Part shown: piece after piece, positions 24,801 through 38,950 of the stretch
Numbering within the stretch: position 1 is the first letter of the stretch
Layout: every line of letters begins with the position of its first letter
Assembly: GCF_932526225.1 (NCBI RefSeq)
Contig: NC_064047.1
Coordinates: 498,001 to 562,000, forward strand
Reading direction: 5' to 3'
Source of the DNA: Nematostella vectensis
Taxonomy: Eukaryota; Cnidaria; Anthozoa; Actiniaria; Edwardsiidae
DNA length: 64,000 nt
Position numbers and translations under genes: made by a program
The notes under the pieces: generated by a model
The model's input: the letters and a program-made list of their open reading frames with translations, nothing else
The model's database searches: none
What the model was told of the DNA's origin: nothing

Positions 24801-27800
24801 CCAATCAAACGGCAACTTCATCTATGAAGCTAGGAAGATGCTAATCAAACGGCAACTTGAGGTATGGAGTTAGGGAGATGCCAATCAAACGGCAACTTGA
24901 GGTATGAAGTTAGAGAGATGCCAATCAAACGGCAACTTGAGGTATGAAGTTAGAGAGATGCCAATCAAACGGCAACTTGAGGTATGAAGTTAGGGAGATG
25001 CCAACAAAACGGCAACTTGAGGGGTGAGGTATGAGGTTAGGTAGATGCCAATCAAACGGCAACTTGAGGTGTGAGGTAATAGAGATGGCAATTCATGGGG
25101 TCTATAGATGAAGTACTAAATCTTACTTTCTTGCGGTCGCCAGAAATGTGACGCCGAGCTGCTTGCCGCTGACCCCAAGGTGATCGACGCCACCAATCAC
25201 GGCCAGCAGTTACTAGATGATGACATATTGGACGAGCAGACGAAGGAGGAGCTTGGGGAGGAGGTGGAGATGCTGGTGTCTGACTATGACGAGATACTGC
25301 GCAGCGTGGACGACGAACGTAACAGGTCAGATGTCTTCTCCTCTGTCTATGTCCTATTTTGATGATTTCTTAGTAGACAGAGTTTTTCTAACCAACCAAA
25401 GTACTATTCAATCAGATTGACACGAGATCTGGAAAAGCTAAATGAACGTGAGAATAGATCTCGAGTCAGTAGACATCTGTGTGAGAATAGAGCTTAAGTC
25501 AGTTGACATCTGTGTAAGAATAGATCTCGAGTAAGTAGACATCTGCGTGAGAATAGATCTCGAGTCAGCAGACCATCTGTGTGAGAATAGATCTCGAGTC
25601 AGTAGATATCTGTGTGAGAATAGGTCTCGAGTCAGTAGACATCTGTGTGAGAATAGATCTCGAGTCAGTAGACATCTGGGTGAGAATAGAGCTTGAGTCA
25701 GTAGACATCTGCGTGAGAATAGATCTCGAGTCAGTAGACATCTGTGTGAGAATAGATCTCGAGTCAGTAGACATCTGTGTGAGAATAGATCTCGAGTCAG
25801 TAGACATCTGCGTGAGAATAGAGCTTGGGTCAGTAGACATCTGTGTGAGAATAGAGCTTGAGTCAGTAGACATCTGCGTGAGAATAGAGCTCGAGTCAGT
25901 AGACATCTGCGTGAGAATAGATCTCGAGTCAGTAGACATCTGTGTGAGAATAGAGCTTCAATCAGTTGACATCTGCGTGAGAATAGAGCTTGTCCCTTAC
26001 GTTTGAAGGGGCTTAGTCTTACTAAACAAGCATCATCGCTTTCACACTTCCGGAGAGGGATTTCTATTGCTTAGACTTACTGTTTGGCTACGCTATTCAA
26101 GCTCTATGTTATTTAATTTTTTGTATTGTAACTGTCACACTTTAGTATTCCATTGTGTTGTGAATCCAACGCCCCAGATGGAAATCAGCGGTTTTTGTTA
26201 TTGTAAAATATGTTGTTGCGACCAGCGTGGTTAAATAGAGCTGTACCTAACCTGAACTTACCTTGACCCCTCCTTCACACAATTTTGGCCGTAGCAGACG
26301 ACTTCTAGCGAACTTGGATCCTTTTCTTGAGATTTTAGAAGCTTAGCTCAAGCATGAATAACACATTGTCTGTCTCTACCGTTCACAGAGTTCAGCGGCT
26401 ACTAGATGAAGACGAGGCGAAAAGGAAACGACAACGTGAAGAAGAAGAGGCGAAAAGGAAGAAAAAAATGGATGAAGAAAAGGCGAAGAAGAAAGAGCTG
26501 GCCGCTTGGGAAGACGCAAAGAGAAAACTTAAACCACGCATTGCGCGTCTGGACGTGAGGCTAAAAAGCCTGAAGAGAGAGCCACCTCAAAACTCTGAAG
26601 ATCTCCGAAACTACTGTGCTGAAGTCGAGGTAACAGTTCTAGAGTAATCACTTTGACACAAAAGTAACGTAAGTATCGCATGCTGTAACACATGTACAGC
26701 ATGTACGCATGTACACACGAGGTAATGCATTCAAACAGAATTTTGGCACTTGGAATATATTAAAACATATCAGATACAGTAATTTATATTTTCTTCTTAT
26801 TTGGTATCACGCTCCTTATTTGGTATCACGCTCCTTATTTGGTATCACGCTTCTTATTTGGTATCATGCTCCTTATTTGGTATCATGCTCCTTATTTGGT
26901 ATCATTCTCCTTATTTGGTATCATGCTCCTTATTTGGTATCATGCTCCTTATTTGGTATCATGCTCCTTATTTGGTATCATTCTCCTTATTTGGTATCAT
27001 TCTCCTTATTTGGTATCATGCTCCTTATTTGGTACCATGCTCCTTATTTGGTACCATGCTCCTTATTTGGTATCATGCTCCTTATTTGGTATCACGCTCC
27101 TTATTTGGTATCACGCTCCTTATTTGGTATCATGCTCCTTATTTGGTACCATGCTCCTAGGACTGCCAAAAGGACGTGACTGCACTAGCTCCTGACATCA
27201 AGGCCGCAATGGATGACGGTAGCAGGCTTCTTCGCGGGGGTCGTCTGGATGATCGCGAGAGGGGTCACGTGTTTAATGACATGGATGATCTAGATGCTTC
27301 TTATAATGATATCAATGACAAATGCGCTGAGCTGATGAAGAGGTGGGTCTAACTGCTGTAGGAGTATAGAACACTAGGACTTCCTTGTCGCCCGTGGACA
27401 AACGATACTTCAGCGAGAGCTAACGAAACCTTAGCGAGAGCTACCGAAACCTTAAAGAGAGCTAACGAAACCTTAGCGAGGACTAACGAAACCTTAGTGA
27501 GGACTAACGATATCTCAGCAAGAGCTAACGAAACCTTAGCGAGGACTAACGATACCTCAGCGAGGACTAACGATACCTCAGCGAGAGCTACCGAAACCTT
27601 AGCGAGGACTAACGAAACCTTAGTGAGGACTAACGATATCTCAGCGAGAGCTAACGAAACCTTAGCGAGGACTAACGATACCTCAGCGAGGACTAACGAT
27701 ACCTCAGCGAGAGCTACCGAAACCTTAGCGAGGACTAACGAAACCTTAGTGAGGACTAACGATATCTCAGCGAGAGCTAACGAAACCTTGGCGAGGACTA

Positions 27801-30800
27801 ACGATACCTCAGCGAGGACTAGCGATACCTCAGCGAGAGCTAACGAAACCTTAGCGAGGACTAACGAAACCTTAGTGAGGACTAACGATATCTCTGCGAG
27901 AGCTAACGAAACCTTAGCGAGGACTAACGATACCTCAGCGAGGACTAACGATACCTCAGCGAGAGCTAATGAAATGTTAGCGAGGAGGACGAACGATACC
28001 TCAGCCAGAGCTAACGAAACCTTAGCGAGGACTAACGATACCTCAGCGAGAGATTACGATACCTCAGCGAGTACTAACGTTACATCAGCAAGAGCTAACG
28101 ATACCTCAGCGAGGACTAACGATACCAGAGCGAGGACAAACGATAACAAAGCGAGAGCTAACGAAACCTATTATTAGGAATTTCTAGAGGACAGAGGACA
28201 CAACTTATTATATACTAAGGAGCCTATTGGGAAGGTCTAAATCTACCACATACACACATTTTTTAAATCTAGCAAATATACAATCTCTATATTCAAGAAG
28301 ACGATTCCAAGCCCTTGTTATCTTGTACAAATGTATTAACGGGCAAGGCCCAAGCTATCTTAGTAACCTACTCAATATTTTAACTTAGCCTTTAACTTTA
28401 GCCTTTTAATTTAGAATATGGTTAGTAACCTACTCAATATTTTAACTTAGCCTTTAACTTTAGCCTTTTAATTTAGAAAATGGCCACAAATCTTTCTCTT
28501 ATATAGCCACGATAATCTGGAATGAAACACCAGTTGAAGTGAGGGAGGCAAAATACCTCCCCTCTTTTAAACGATTGCTACGGGCCCACATGGGCCAATA
28601 GGTTTCTTAATTATTACCATATCTTAGTTAGAATAACATGCTTCATGATTCACATGTTGTTCTTACATAATGCTTAAAAGTTCGTACAAGAAGCGGTGTT
28701 AACACGTACCGTTAACTATTCACACGAATTTGTAGTCTCGCTTCTGTCGTCCAGCTAGGGAAGGTCTCACACGTACATGGCCTTACGAATGAGTGAGCGG
28801 TCAAAGTTCGATATGTCCCTTGTAAAAAGGCCCTCAGTAACTAAACTCCTGGTCATTTTTCTAGGGCAAATGAGGCGACTATTAGAGACGCGAGACGTCG
28901 AGAGATCTTGGAGTCCTGGGCGAATAAAAAGAATCACACCGAATCCCAGATCGAAAAGGTACGAGAGAAAGTGGAGGAAGAGAAGGCGAAGGAACCTAAC
29001 GACTACAAGACGGCTAAAGATAAGCTGGACAGAGCGCAGGTGAGAACACACCTAAAGCATGAAGTCAATCCCTATATCCCATCCTTACACATAGGGCGCG
29101 TGTGAACACACCTTTAGAATGAAGCCCATCCCTATACCCCATCCCTACACATAGAGTGCAAGTGTGAACACACATAAAGAATGAAGTCCATCCCTATATT
29201 CCATCCTTACACATAGGGCGCGTGTGAACACACCTAAAGCATGGAGTCCATCCCTATATCCCATCCCTACACATAGAGTGCAAGTGTGAACACACCTAAA
29301 GCATGAAGTCCATCCCTATACCCCATCCTTACACATAGGGCGCGTGTGAACACACATGAAGCATGGAGTTTATCCCTATACCCCATCCTTACACATAGAG
29401 TGCAAGTGTGAACACACATAAAGCATGAAGTCCATCCCTATATCCCATCCTTACACATAGAGTGCAAGTGTGAACACACATAAAGCATGAAGTCCATCCC
29501 TATATCCCATCCTTACACATAGAGTGCAAGTGTGAACACACATAAAGCATGAAGTCCATCCCTATATCCCATCCTTACACATAGGGCGCGTGTGAACACA
29601 CATAAAGCATGAAGTCAATCCCTATATCCCATCCCTACACATAGAGTGCAAGTGTGAACACACCTAAAGCATGAAGTCCATCCCTATACCCCATCCCTAC
29701 ACATAGAGCGCAAGTGTGAACACACCTAAAGCATGAAGTCCATCCCTATACCCCATCCCTACACATAGAGTGCAAGTGTGAACACACCTAAAGCATGAAG
29801 TCCATCCCTATACCCCATCCCTACACATAGAGTGCAAGTGTGAACACACCTTTAGAATGAAGCCCATCCCTATACCCCATCCCTACACATAGAGTGCAAG
29901 TGTGAACACACCTTTAGAATGAAGCCCATCCCTATACCCCATCCTTACACATAGAGTGCAAGTGTGAACACACCTTTAGAATGAAGCCCATCCCTATACC
30001 CTGCCCCTACACGTCATCCCTACACCCTGCTTCTTCACCCTTCCCCTACACCTAGAGCGCAGGTGAGAGCACCTTTAAATCTAAACAATCCCTTCACCCC
30101 GTCGCTAAACCTATCCCTACTTCATCCTGCTTCTACGATCCATCCTTCCACCCTGCTTCCTTACCCTGTTCCTACACTCCATCCATACACCCTGCCTCTA
30201 TACCCTGTCCATACACCCTGCTCCTATACTTTGCTCTTTTATCGAAAGCGCAGGTGAGTCATCACCCATAGAATACACCAACCCTAGCGCGGCAAGAGGC
30301 TTTCTTTATAGATCAAAGAATCCCCCCCCCCCCTTAATATATAGAGATCATTTCAATAGTGGATTTTTCCTTCATATTTATAATCTCGTTATAACAAATA
30401 TTTACAAATTCGGCATATGATAAAAAAAAGATGAAAACAAGTCTTACAAAGTTACTTTGAAGTCACTATTACATTGAGTTATTTATCATACAAATATAAG
30501 TATCAATCAAATATATCCAATTAAGATATGTACTCTTACTAGGGTAAGGTTTTATTCAGGTTCCCAGCGTGAGTGTTTTTATGTCGAGCTAAGGCGTCCA
30601 AAGGGTGCCCAGCGTGAATGTTTTTTTTATGGTAAAAGGTCCCCGGCGTGAGTGTTTTTATGACGAGCTAGGGCGTCCTCGCTTCGAAAGGCTTGCTTGC
30701 ACGTGTCGCATGGAAAGGGTTTCTTTACGTGCACGAGTTTCACATGTCGGGTCAGCTCACTGGATGATCTAAACGCCTTCTCGCATTTATCGCACTTAAA

Positions 30801-33800
30801 GGGCTTTGCCCCGGAATGGATCAATTTGTGCCTCGTAAGTGACGTGGTGTACATGAAATTCTCCTTGCAAATATCACATGTGTATGGTTTGTCACCGGTA
30901 TGGGTTCTCATGTGGCGTGTGCGCTCATTCGAGCTAGTAAATCGTTTGTCGCATCGTTCACACTTGTAGGGTTTTATACCATCATGTCTCCGCTGGTGAG
31001 ACTTAAGCGCTGAGGTACTGGCGAAACCCCTTTCACAGACTTGACACTTGTATGGTTTCTCGCCCGTATGACAAAGCATGTGTTTGCTCAGGTTATCGGA
31101 GCGAACAAACACCTTCCCACACGTTTGGCACTCAAAAGGGGCTTCTCCTCTATGGCGGCGCTCGTGATACAAGAGGTTCGATCGCGATCTGAATGTCTGC
31201 CCACAGGTCAGGCACTCATACGGCCTTTTGCCACTATGCGTCAGGAGGTGGCTGCTCAAAGCGCTTGACTGCACGAACCCCTTGTTACAAATCTCACATT
31301 TGTATGGTCGCTCGCCGGTATGCAGTCTCAGGTGCGACTTGAGCGTATCGGACACCGAGAACGCCGCCGAGCAGTACTCACACTTGTACGGCCGCTGGCC
31401 AGTGTGTGACCTCATATGTCGCGTCAGCAATCCCTTCAGAGAGAACATCATATGACAGATACTGCACTCGAACGGTCGCTCCCCTGTGTGTGTTCTTTCA
31501 TGCTTTACTAGACCCGACCTATCGCTGAACGCTCTCCCACAAATGTCACATTCGTACGGCTTGACTCCCCTGTGATAGACTCTATCATGCTTGACCAGAG
31601 AAGCAGAATACGCAAAGGCCTTGTTGCACTTTGTACAAACGTAAGGCTTGTCGTCCGTATGTGAGATCATGTGTCGCACCAGCGTGCTCGCTCTGGAGAA
31701 GCTTTTGCTGCAGATGTCGCACATGTGGGATCTCTCGCCGCTGTGCTTGAACTCGTGCTGCACCCGGTGCGAGGGCTGTGAGAACCGCTTGTCACAATAG
31801 CGACACTCAAATGGTCTCTCACCGGTGTGGATCCTAATATGGCACGTCAGGGCGTCTCGGCGAGTGAACTCTTTGTCGCAGGTCTCACACTTATGCATCT
31901 TGTTAGATGGCTGATACTCATTCCCTTCTCGCTTAACCCTCACAGTTTTCATATCAGGTTGTTCTTTACTCGCTTGCACGCCAGATGGGCGTGTCAGGAG
32001 GTCCTCCCCTTTCCCCGTCCCGTCTTGTCGTGAGGCCATCCTTTTAGTATTCCTTGTACTTTGTTTTTTCTGTAAGTGAATACGCTTGTGCCTTGAAAGT
32101 GCAGAGGAAGAAGCCAGCATCTTTTTGCAGATGTCACAGACGTGCGCATTTTCGCCTTTGATATCAGTCTTAACACCAAGATGAGAATTCTTATGACGAG
32201 TGAAAATACCCAAGTCAACAAATCGCCTTCCACACACATCACAGCTGTATCGCTTACCATCTCTTTCTAGGCTCACTTCACGCTGGGCGTCTTTCTTTAA
32301 TGTACTTTTGTCTCCAACTCCAGTTGCTTGGTAGTCTATGATAATTGTGTCATCTGAGTCCTCGGTATCCGAATATTCTTTAGACGTGACCTTACGTTGG
32401 CCATAAGAATAACTAACGTTCCCTTCATGATTAAGCTGGTGTTTCTTTAGATGCGTGAACACTCTCGCACCACAGGTTAGTCTTCCTCGCTCAAGGTGAT
32501 CTCCTTCCTTAGTATCGCTAACTACTCTGTGCACAAGCTGGTGTCGCTTCAGCGCCGAGAAATGCATAAATGCACTCCCACAAACCCTGCAACTGTATGG
32601 TTTATCGTCACAATGCACTCTTTTGTGCTTGACCAAGTCACTTTTATTCTTGAAGGCTCTACTGCACTCGGAGCAGCAAAAGGCGGCGTCCAAGTCTTTA
32701 CCTAATAGTGGCCACGGGTAGTCTATAGCTATTGTACCCTCTGATTCACCTCCTCCATCCACTCTTTCAAAAGGCGACTCCGGAGCCAGTGGAGATTGTG
32801 TTAGCTCGTCTGATGGTGGAAAATCTAGTATAACGGTGGAATCACTACCGTTATCATGATCTACATCTTGCAGACAGTTCAACTCTGGTACTCCACTGTT
32901 CCCCACTGCCACACTTTGAAATACACACTTTCCCTCACATTCGTTATTGCAATCTTCTGCTGTGACAATGTTACCATTCACGACTGAAGTATCATTAAAA
33001 CCATTCACAACTGAAGTATCATTAAAATCATTCACAACTGAAGTATCATTAAAACCATTCACAACTGAAGTATCATTAAAACCATTCACAACTGAAGTAT
33101 CATTAAAATTATTTACAACTGTAGTGATGTCATTGTCTCTTCGTCTATTCAAGGCCTCAATATTGACTGGACATTCATCTATTGGTTCCTCTAAGGGTTC
33201 TTGTTTTATATTTATAGTTGGTGTATCGAGTAGTTCATCTTCTATACTTTCTTTCTTTATGTTGGCAATAAGAGATGGATTTGGCATGCAGTCGCTGCTT
33301 TCTTCTTCATCTATTGGCTCCGCCTTGATATTTAGTATGCTGTCTGCCAAACAGCCATGTCTTATGGACTCACCAATCCGCTGAGAAATGAGGTGCTCAG
33401 TTGGTATCTCTCCATTCTTAATGCTTGCCTCGTTTTCTGTGTCGAGTATACACATCTGCATGATGGGAGTGGATGTTTCATGGTTCTGCAAAAATATACG
33501 TATCGCACAACTATGAATCAACTATTATTATTTACCACATATATTACTACTGTAAGAGTATTAATTAAAAGTATAGTTTATTAAAAAGTATATTATTAAT
33601 GAGTCTCTTTAGAAATCTCCGAGGCATTTTTTTAAGCAAAATGTAATAGACCACAATGGTAAACATGAGTATCTAAAAAATATTTTCAAATTTTTACTTT
33701 TTAAATGACCAGGTAACTAGGTCTGGTTCTTTGGGATGCACCTACTCTAAGGCGATTCAGGGTACATTGTGATTCTTATCTGGCAACAAGCCCTTTGCAG

Positions 33801-36800
33801 GCTGAATGCAAGATTTGCTGACTAGGACCGATAGAAATACCTGAAACTTGTTTTTCGGGAATCTGTATTCATTAGTGGATGGGTTATGGTAAAACATGGG
33901 CTTGCCTGCCTGGGAGGAGTACTGATACCACTCACTAAAGACAATAAAGATCAAATATTTAGTTATAAAAATACACCTCAGAAACATTGTCAACATGAAT
34001 ATATGTGCAAAACATTTTGGATAAATAATTAGTTGATATTGGCTTAGAACTGCCATTTCTCCTAAAAAAAACATAATCAGCTTTAAAATTTTTAATTGCA
34101 AAAAATAATGTGATGAGGTATCATTGCAACCCTTAACAAAAATAATTCTTTAAAAACTTAAAAAAAAGTACCCCTCCCCCTCAAGAACACACACTCAAGC
34201 ATGGGCAAACGAGACGAAATGTCCGTGTATTGAATATTATCTTTAATTTTCACCAAATATATATGTAATAAAGCCAATTTCTTGAAGTTGTTGTCATAGA
34301 TTGATCTGGTTCCGTTCTAGTCCGATTCATAACAGTTAAGGCGATTTTTCCTCCCTCATCTCGGTTCACCTCCTTCCCACTCATAATAAAATACAACAGG
34401 GTAGGAAGGTCCACAGGCTGGCAATCACAACTTCCACTCTTCAAGGCAACTTTTTTGGCAGAAAACGGACAGGTTTTCCCTTCAAAATCCTATATGCCAT
34501 AGAAGAATAATTTCTAAACAAATCTTTCGAAGAAAATAATCCAAAAGAACAAAATTTCATTGCAATTTTTCTCTGCAAAGTTGAAATTTATCGTTCTTCC
34601 AGGGTACTGACAAACAGTCGGTCTCCTGAGCGCAGTCGGTGCCTGGACAATACATAATACAATAAAGGTCTCAGTGGTTGTCATGGCATTGCATTCTTCT
34701 TTATTGTCTCCAGGCCCCTGCTGAAGCTGTGATTTTGTTATCCCATCCATGCCATCCCATCCCCTTTCAACCTGATATAGTGATCCCCTAAAAAACTGTA
34801 AGCACTGTCTGTACCAAAGCAAGACATCCCTAAAAATTCCATATCCTCCCAGCTCCCTGTAAAAATAGCTAAACTCTCCTCTCTCAAAATACAGTACAAG
34901 CTAAATATGGTAGGCCTTTAGTCCTGGGTTCATGGAAACACTTATTGTTTGTTTTGTGATAAGAAAAGAGAAGTATATCCTTAAAAAATATAGTTTGGGT
35001 TGCCTTGAAGTTTGCAGACGTAGGTCCAAATCCAAAAGTGACAAACATAACCAATGCAGATGATTTTTTTAAACTGATGCTACACTCCTGTCATAAAATA
35101 ATATATATTACTCACTAATATTCAATAATAATCACTTACTAATATACGATATTTTAAGGATACAATTCAGACATTTATATATAAAAATCAACTTTAAAAA
35201 AACCTTTTACAATTGTTCTCTATAATTTGCAACTGAATTTCTATAGAACGAGGCATTCATACAATAGAACCAAATTAACCGCGTATTCCGAAGTTTCACA
35301 TTGTATCGAAATAAATTCCTACCTCTTGCATGTATCAGAATATCCAATGTGCAAAATATGAATGTTTATAATGCATTGTTCGGGCTTTCTTGATTATAAA
35401 AGTTTTTTGTTTTCAAAGGTATCATATTACCACCGAGGTTTTCCTTTAGGATGAATTTACGCATAGTTTCAATCCCCGGGGGAAAGTATTGATAAGACTG
35501 CTATTTTAATTTTAGTTTTACGAGTGAAATAAGATGTTGATGCAGATATTTGCATTTTGAGTTCATGAATTGTTAATTATCTAAAGGTCACGCTTTTCGC
35601 GTCTCCATGCTCCGTGAGATATCTTACAATTTCTGCATAATTGCAAGCTCTAAATTAATATAACACCCTTCAATACTCTTTGATTTGCTTCAAAGATTAT
35701 ACGTCCCTGCCCTGAAAAGTTTTGAATCAAAAGTTTGATAAATCATCAATTGATAACCGACGCTTAACCATCACATATTTCTAGTTCAAGAGATTTTAAA
35801 ACACGAATAACTCTTTCAAAGAGTACTTGCCTCATTTCGGAGTAGTGAGAGAGCGTAGCAGAGAAAGTCTTGTGTACTATCGTCCCGATCTAAGATTTCT
35901 TGTGTGGAGCTATGCGATCACTTTCAAGAGTTATACTTGTACTTGGCTCTTGAGCCTGCGATCAGGATGTACCACAGGGAGCCCGTAAACGATTAACTTC
36001 TAAAAGAGAGAATTTTTTTCCGGCCGCATTCGGCAATAAAATTATTTTGAATAGTTACCTGCTGAAACAGCTTCCAGTAGAGTTTACAATGTGAAGAAGA
36101 ATGGAAAACTTTTATCTTTATGTACTGTTACATTTAGAATCTTGAGACTCTTTTTTTGTATGTCTAAAATAACACGTATTTTTTTTTTTTTTTTTTGAAA
36201 AATAACACGTTGTATTTGTCTAGCTGCTCACGACTGATGTGGACAAGCTTGAGCCGAAAGTCAACGATACGATGGCGTTTGGTCACGGGATTCAAAGTGA
36301 GCCTGCAATCTCCCCATCCGAGGTGAAAGCGGTCGATGCCGACATGAGAGAGATCAGAGAGAAATTTGACAAATTGAAAGATGCAACATCCAGACACGAG
36401 GAATGGTGAGTATCGAGCAAACAGACAGACAGACAGACGGGCGGAAACTTAGGAAAGAATGAATAAACAAATGAATGGAATGATTTTGTGACATGTTTCC
36501 TCTAACCCCTGGCGTTTGTAACATGCTTCCTCTAACCCCTAGCGTTTTTATGATACTTGCTCTAACCCCTAGTTTTTTTTTTATACTTGCTCTAACCCCT
36601 AGCGTTTTTATGATACTTGCTCTAGCCCCTAGCGTTTTTATGATACTTGCTCTAACCCCTAGCGTTTGTAACATGGTTCCTCTAACCCCTAGCGTTTTTA
36701 TGATATTACTCTAACCCCTAGCGTTTTTATGATACTTGCTCTAACCCCTAGCGTTTGTAACATGGTTCCTCTAACCCCTAGTGTTTTTATGATACTTGCT

Positions 36801-38844
36801 CTAACCCCTAGCGTTTTTATGATACTTGCTCTAACCCCTAGCGTTTTTATGATATTACTCTAACCCCTGGCGTTTGTAACATGGTTCCTCTAACCCCTAG
36901 CGTTTTTATGATACTTGCTCTAACCCCTAGCGTTTTTATGATACTTGCTCTAACCCCTAGCGTTTTTATGATACTTCCTCTAACCCCTAGTGTTTTTATG
37001 ATACTTCCTCTAACCCCTAGTGTTTTTATGATACTTGCTCTAACCACTAGCGTATTTATGATATTACTCTAGTCCCTAGCGTTTTTATGATACTTATTCT
37101 AACCCCTAGCGTTTTTATGATACTTGCTCTAACCCCTAGCGTTTGTAACATGGTTCCTCTAACCCCTAGCGTTTTTATGATACTTGCTCTAACCCCTAGT
37201 GTTTTTATGATACTTACTCTAACCCCTAGCGTTTTTATGATACTTGCTCTAACCCCTAGCGTTTTTATGATACTTGCTCTAACCCCTTGCGTTTGTAACA
37301 TGGTTCCTCTAACCCCTAGCGTTTTTATGATACTTGCTCTAACCCCTAGCGTTTTTATGATACTTGCTCTAACCCCTAGCGTTTTTATGATACTTGCTCT
37401 AACCCCTAGCGTTTTTATGATACTTGCTCTAACCCCTAGCGTTTTTATGATACTTGCTCTAACCCCTAGCGTTTTTATGATACTTGCTCTAACCCCTAGC
37501 GTTTTTATGATACTAACTCTAACCCCTAGCGTTTTTATGATATTACTCTAACCCATAGCGTTTTTATAATACTTCCTCTAACCCCTAGCGTTTTTATGAT
37601 ACTTGCTCTAACCCCTAGTGTTTTTATGATACTTGCTCTAACCCCTAGCGTTTTTATGATACTTGCTCTAACCCCTAGTGTTTTTATGATACTACCTTTA
37701 ACCCCTAGTGTTTTTATGATACTTGCTCTAACCCTCAAGCTTTTTTAGGCTGATTGTGTACATCCAAAACGAAGAGTCGGAAAAGGAAGACAAACTCGCC
37801 CGATGGGACGAGGCAAAGAATCGATCATTGTCGCTTATTGATGAGTGTCGGAAGAAGTTGGACAAACTCAAGAAATCCCGAGACCCGACGACATCGGAAG
37901 AAGTTGTCAAGCAGATGGTTAAAGCACAGGTAGACATTGTGAAGTAAACGTTAACTATTTAGTCACGTGAATATCAACCCTTTGTACTTATTTTTAAATA
38001 AAAGATTATCTGACATGGTAAATTTGAAGTATATCTGACCATGGTAAATTTGGAGATTATCTGACCAAGGTAAATTGGGAGATTATCTGACTTTGGTACA
38101 TTTGGCGATTATCTGACTATGGTAAATTTGGTCCGAATCCAAGGGACATCGAACTCAACTCGAGTTACCAGGGAATTTGAGTTTAAACTAACGGGAAATC
38201 CGTTAAATTCGAGTTCATGTAAACTTGAACACCGAGTTGAAATTATCGGGGATAGTTCAAGTTTGAGTTATTGTGTTCCTACTGTTATTGACTAATTCTG
38301 CCACAGGAAGCCCGGACTGCTATACACAATTACCACCGATTATGTTAATTTTTTTCACGTGGTGTTTTCCAGGAGTGTTCTGCGGAGGTATCTGCTGTCT
38401 TCCCCGAAATTCAGTCGACATATGACCATGGCAACAAGCTGATGGCGGACGAGTCACTGAATGACGACGATAGAGACCGCGTCCAGTCAGACATGGAGAC
38501 GATCGGCGACAAGCTTCGACAACTGCAGGCAGATATCGATAAAGAAAGGGCAAGGTAATCATAATTATCATCACCATCATGGTCATCGTCATCATGACTA
38601 ACACCATCACCACCACCACCAGCAACATCATCACCACCACCACCAGCAACACCATCACCACCACCACCAGCAACACCAACATCATCACCACCACCACCGC
38701 CACCACAACCACCATCACCATCACCATCACCATCACCATCACCATCACCATCACCATCACCATCGCCATCGCCATCGCCATCGCCATCGCCATCGCCATC
38801 GCCATCGCCATCGCCATCACCATCACCATCATCATCTCATCATC

Positions 38845-38894
<50 letters not shown>

Positions 38895-38895
38895 T

Positions 38896-38950
<55 letters not shown>

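Noticed and set aside
22240-25085. CRISPR-like array
   Set aside because: Units are contiguous with no unique spacers, and the DNA is eukaryotic intron sequence.
27497-28177. 226-codon Asn/Thr/Ala repeat frame resembling antifreeze-type repeats
   Set aside because: The 21-bp period keeps the frame open; it lies between confirmed exons as an intron.
33486-33521. ATG 33521 as the start of the zinc-finger protein
   Set aside because: TTTTTGCAG just before 33485 looks like an acceptor, and an upstream exon joins in phase, so these codons are probably intronic.
36485-37738. Interstitial telomere tract (CTAACCC)
   Set aside because: CTAACCC occurs once per 30-bp unit within a non-telomeric repeat; there is no tandem TTAGGG.
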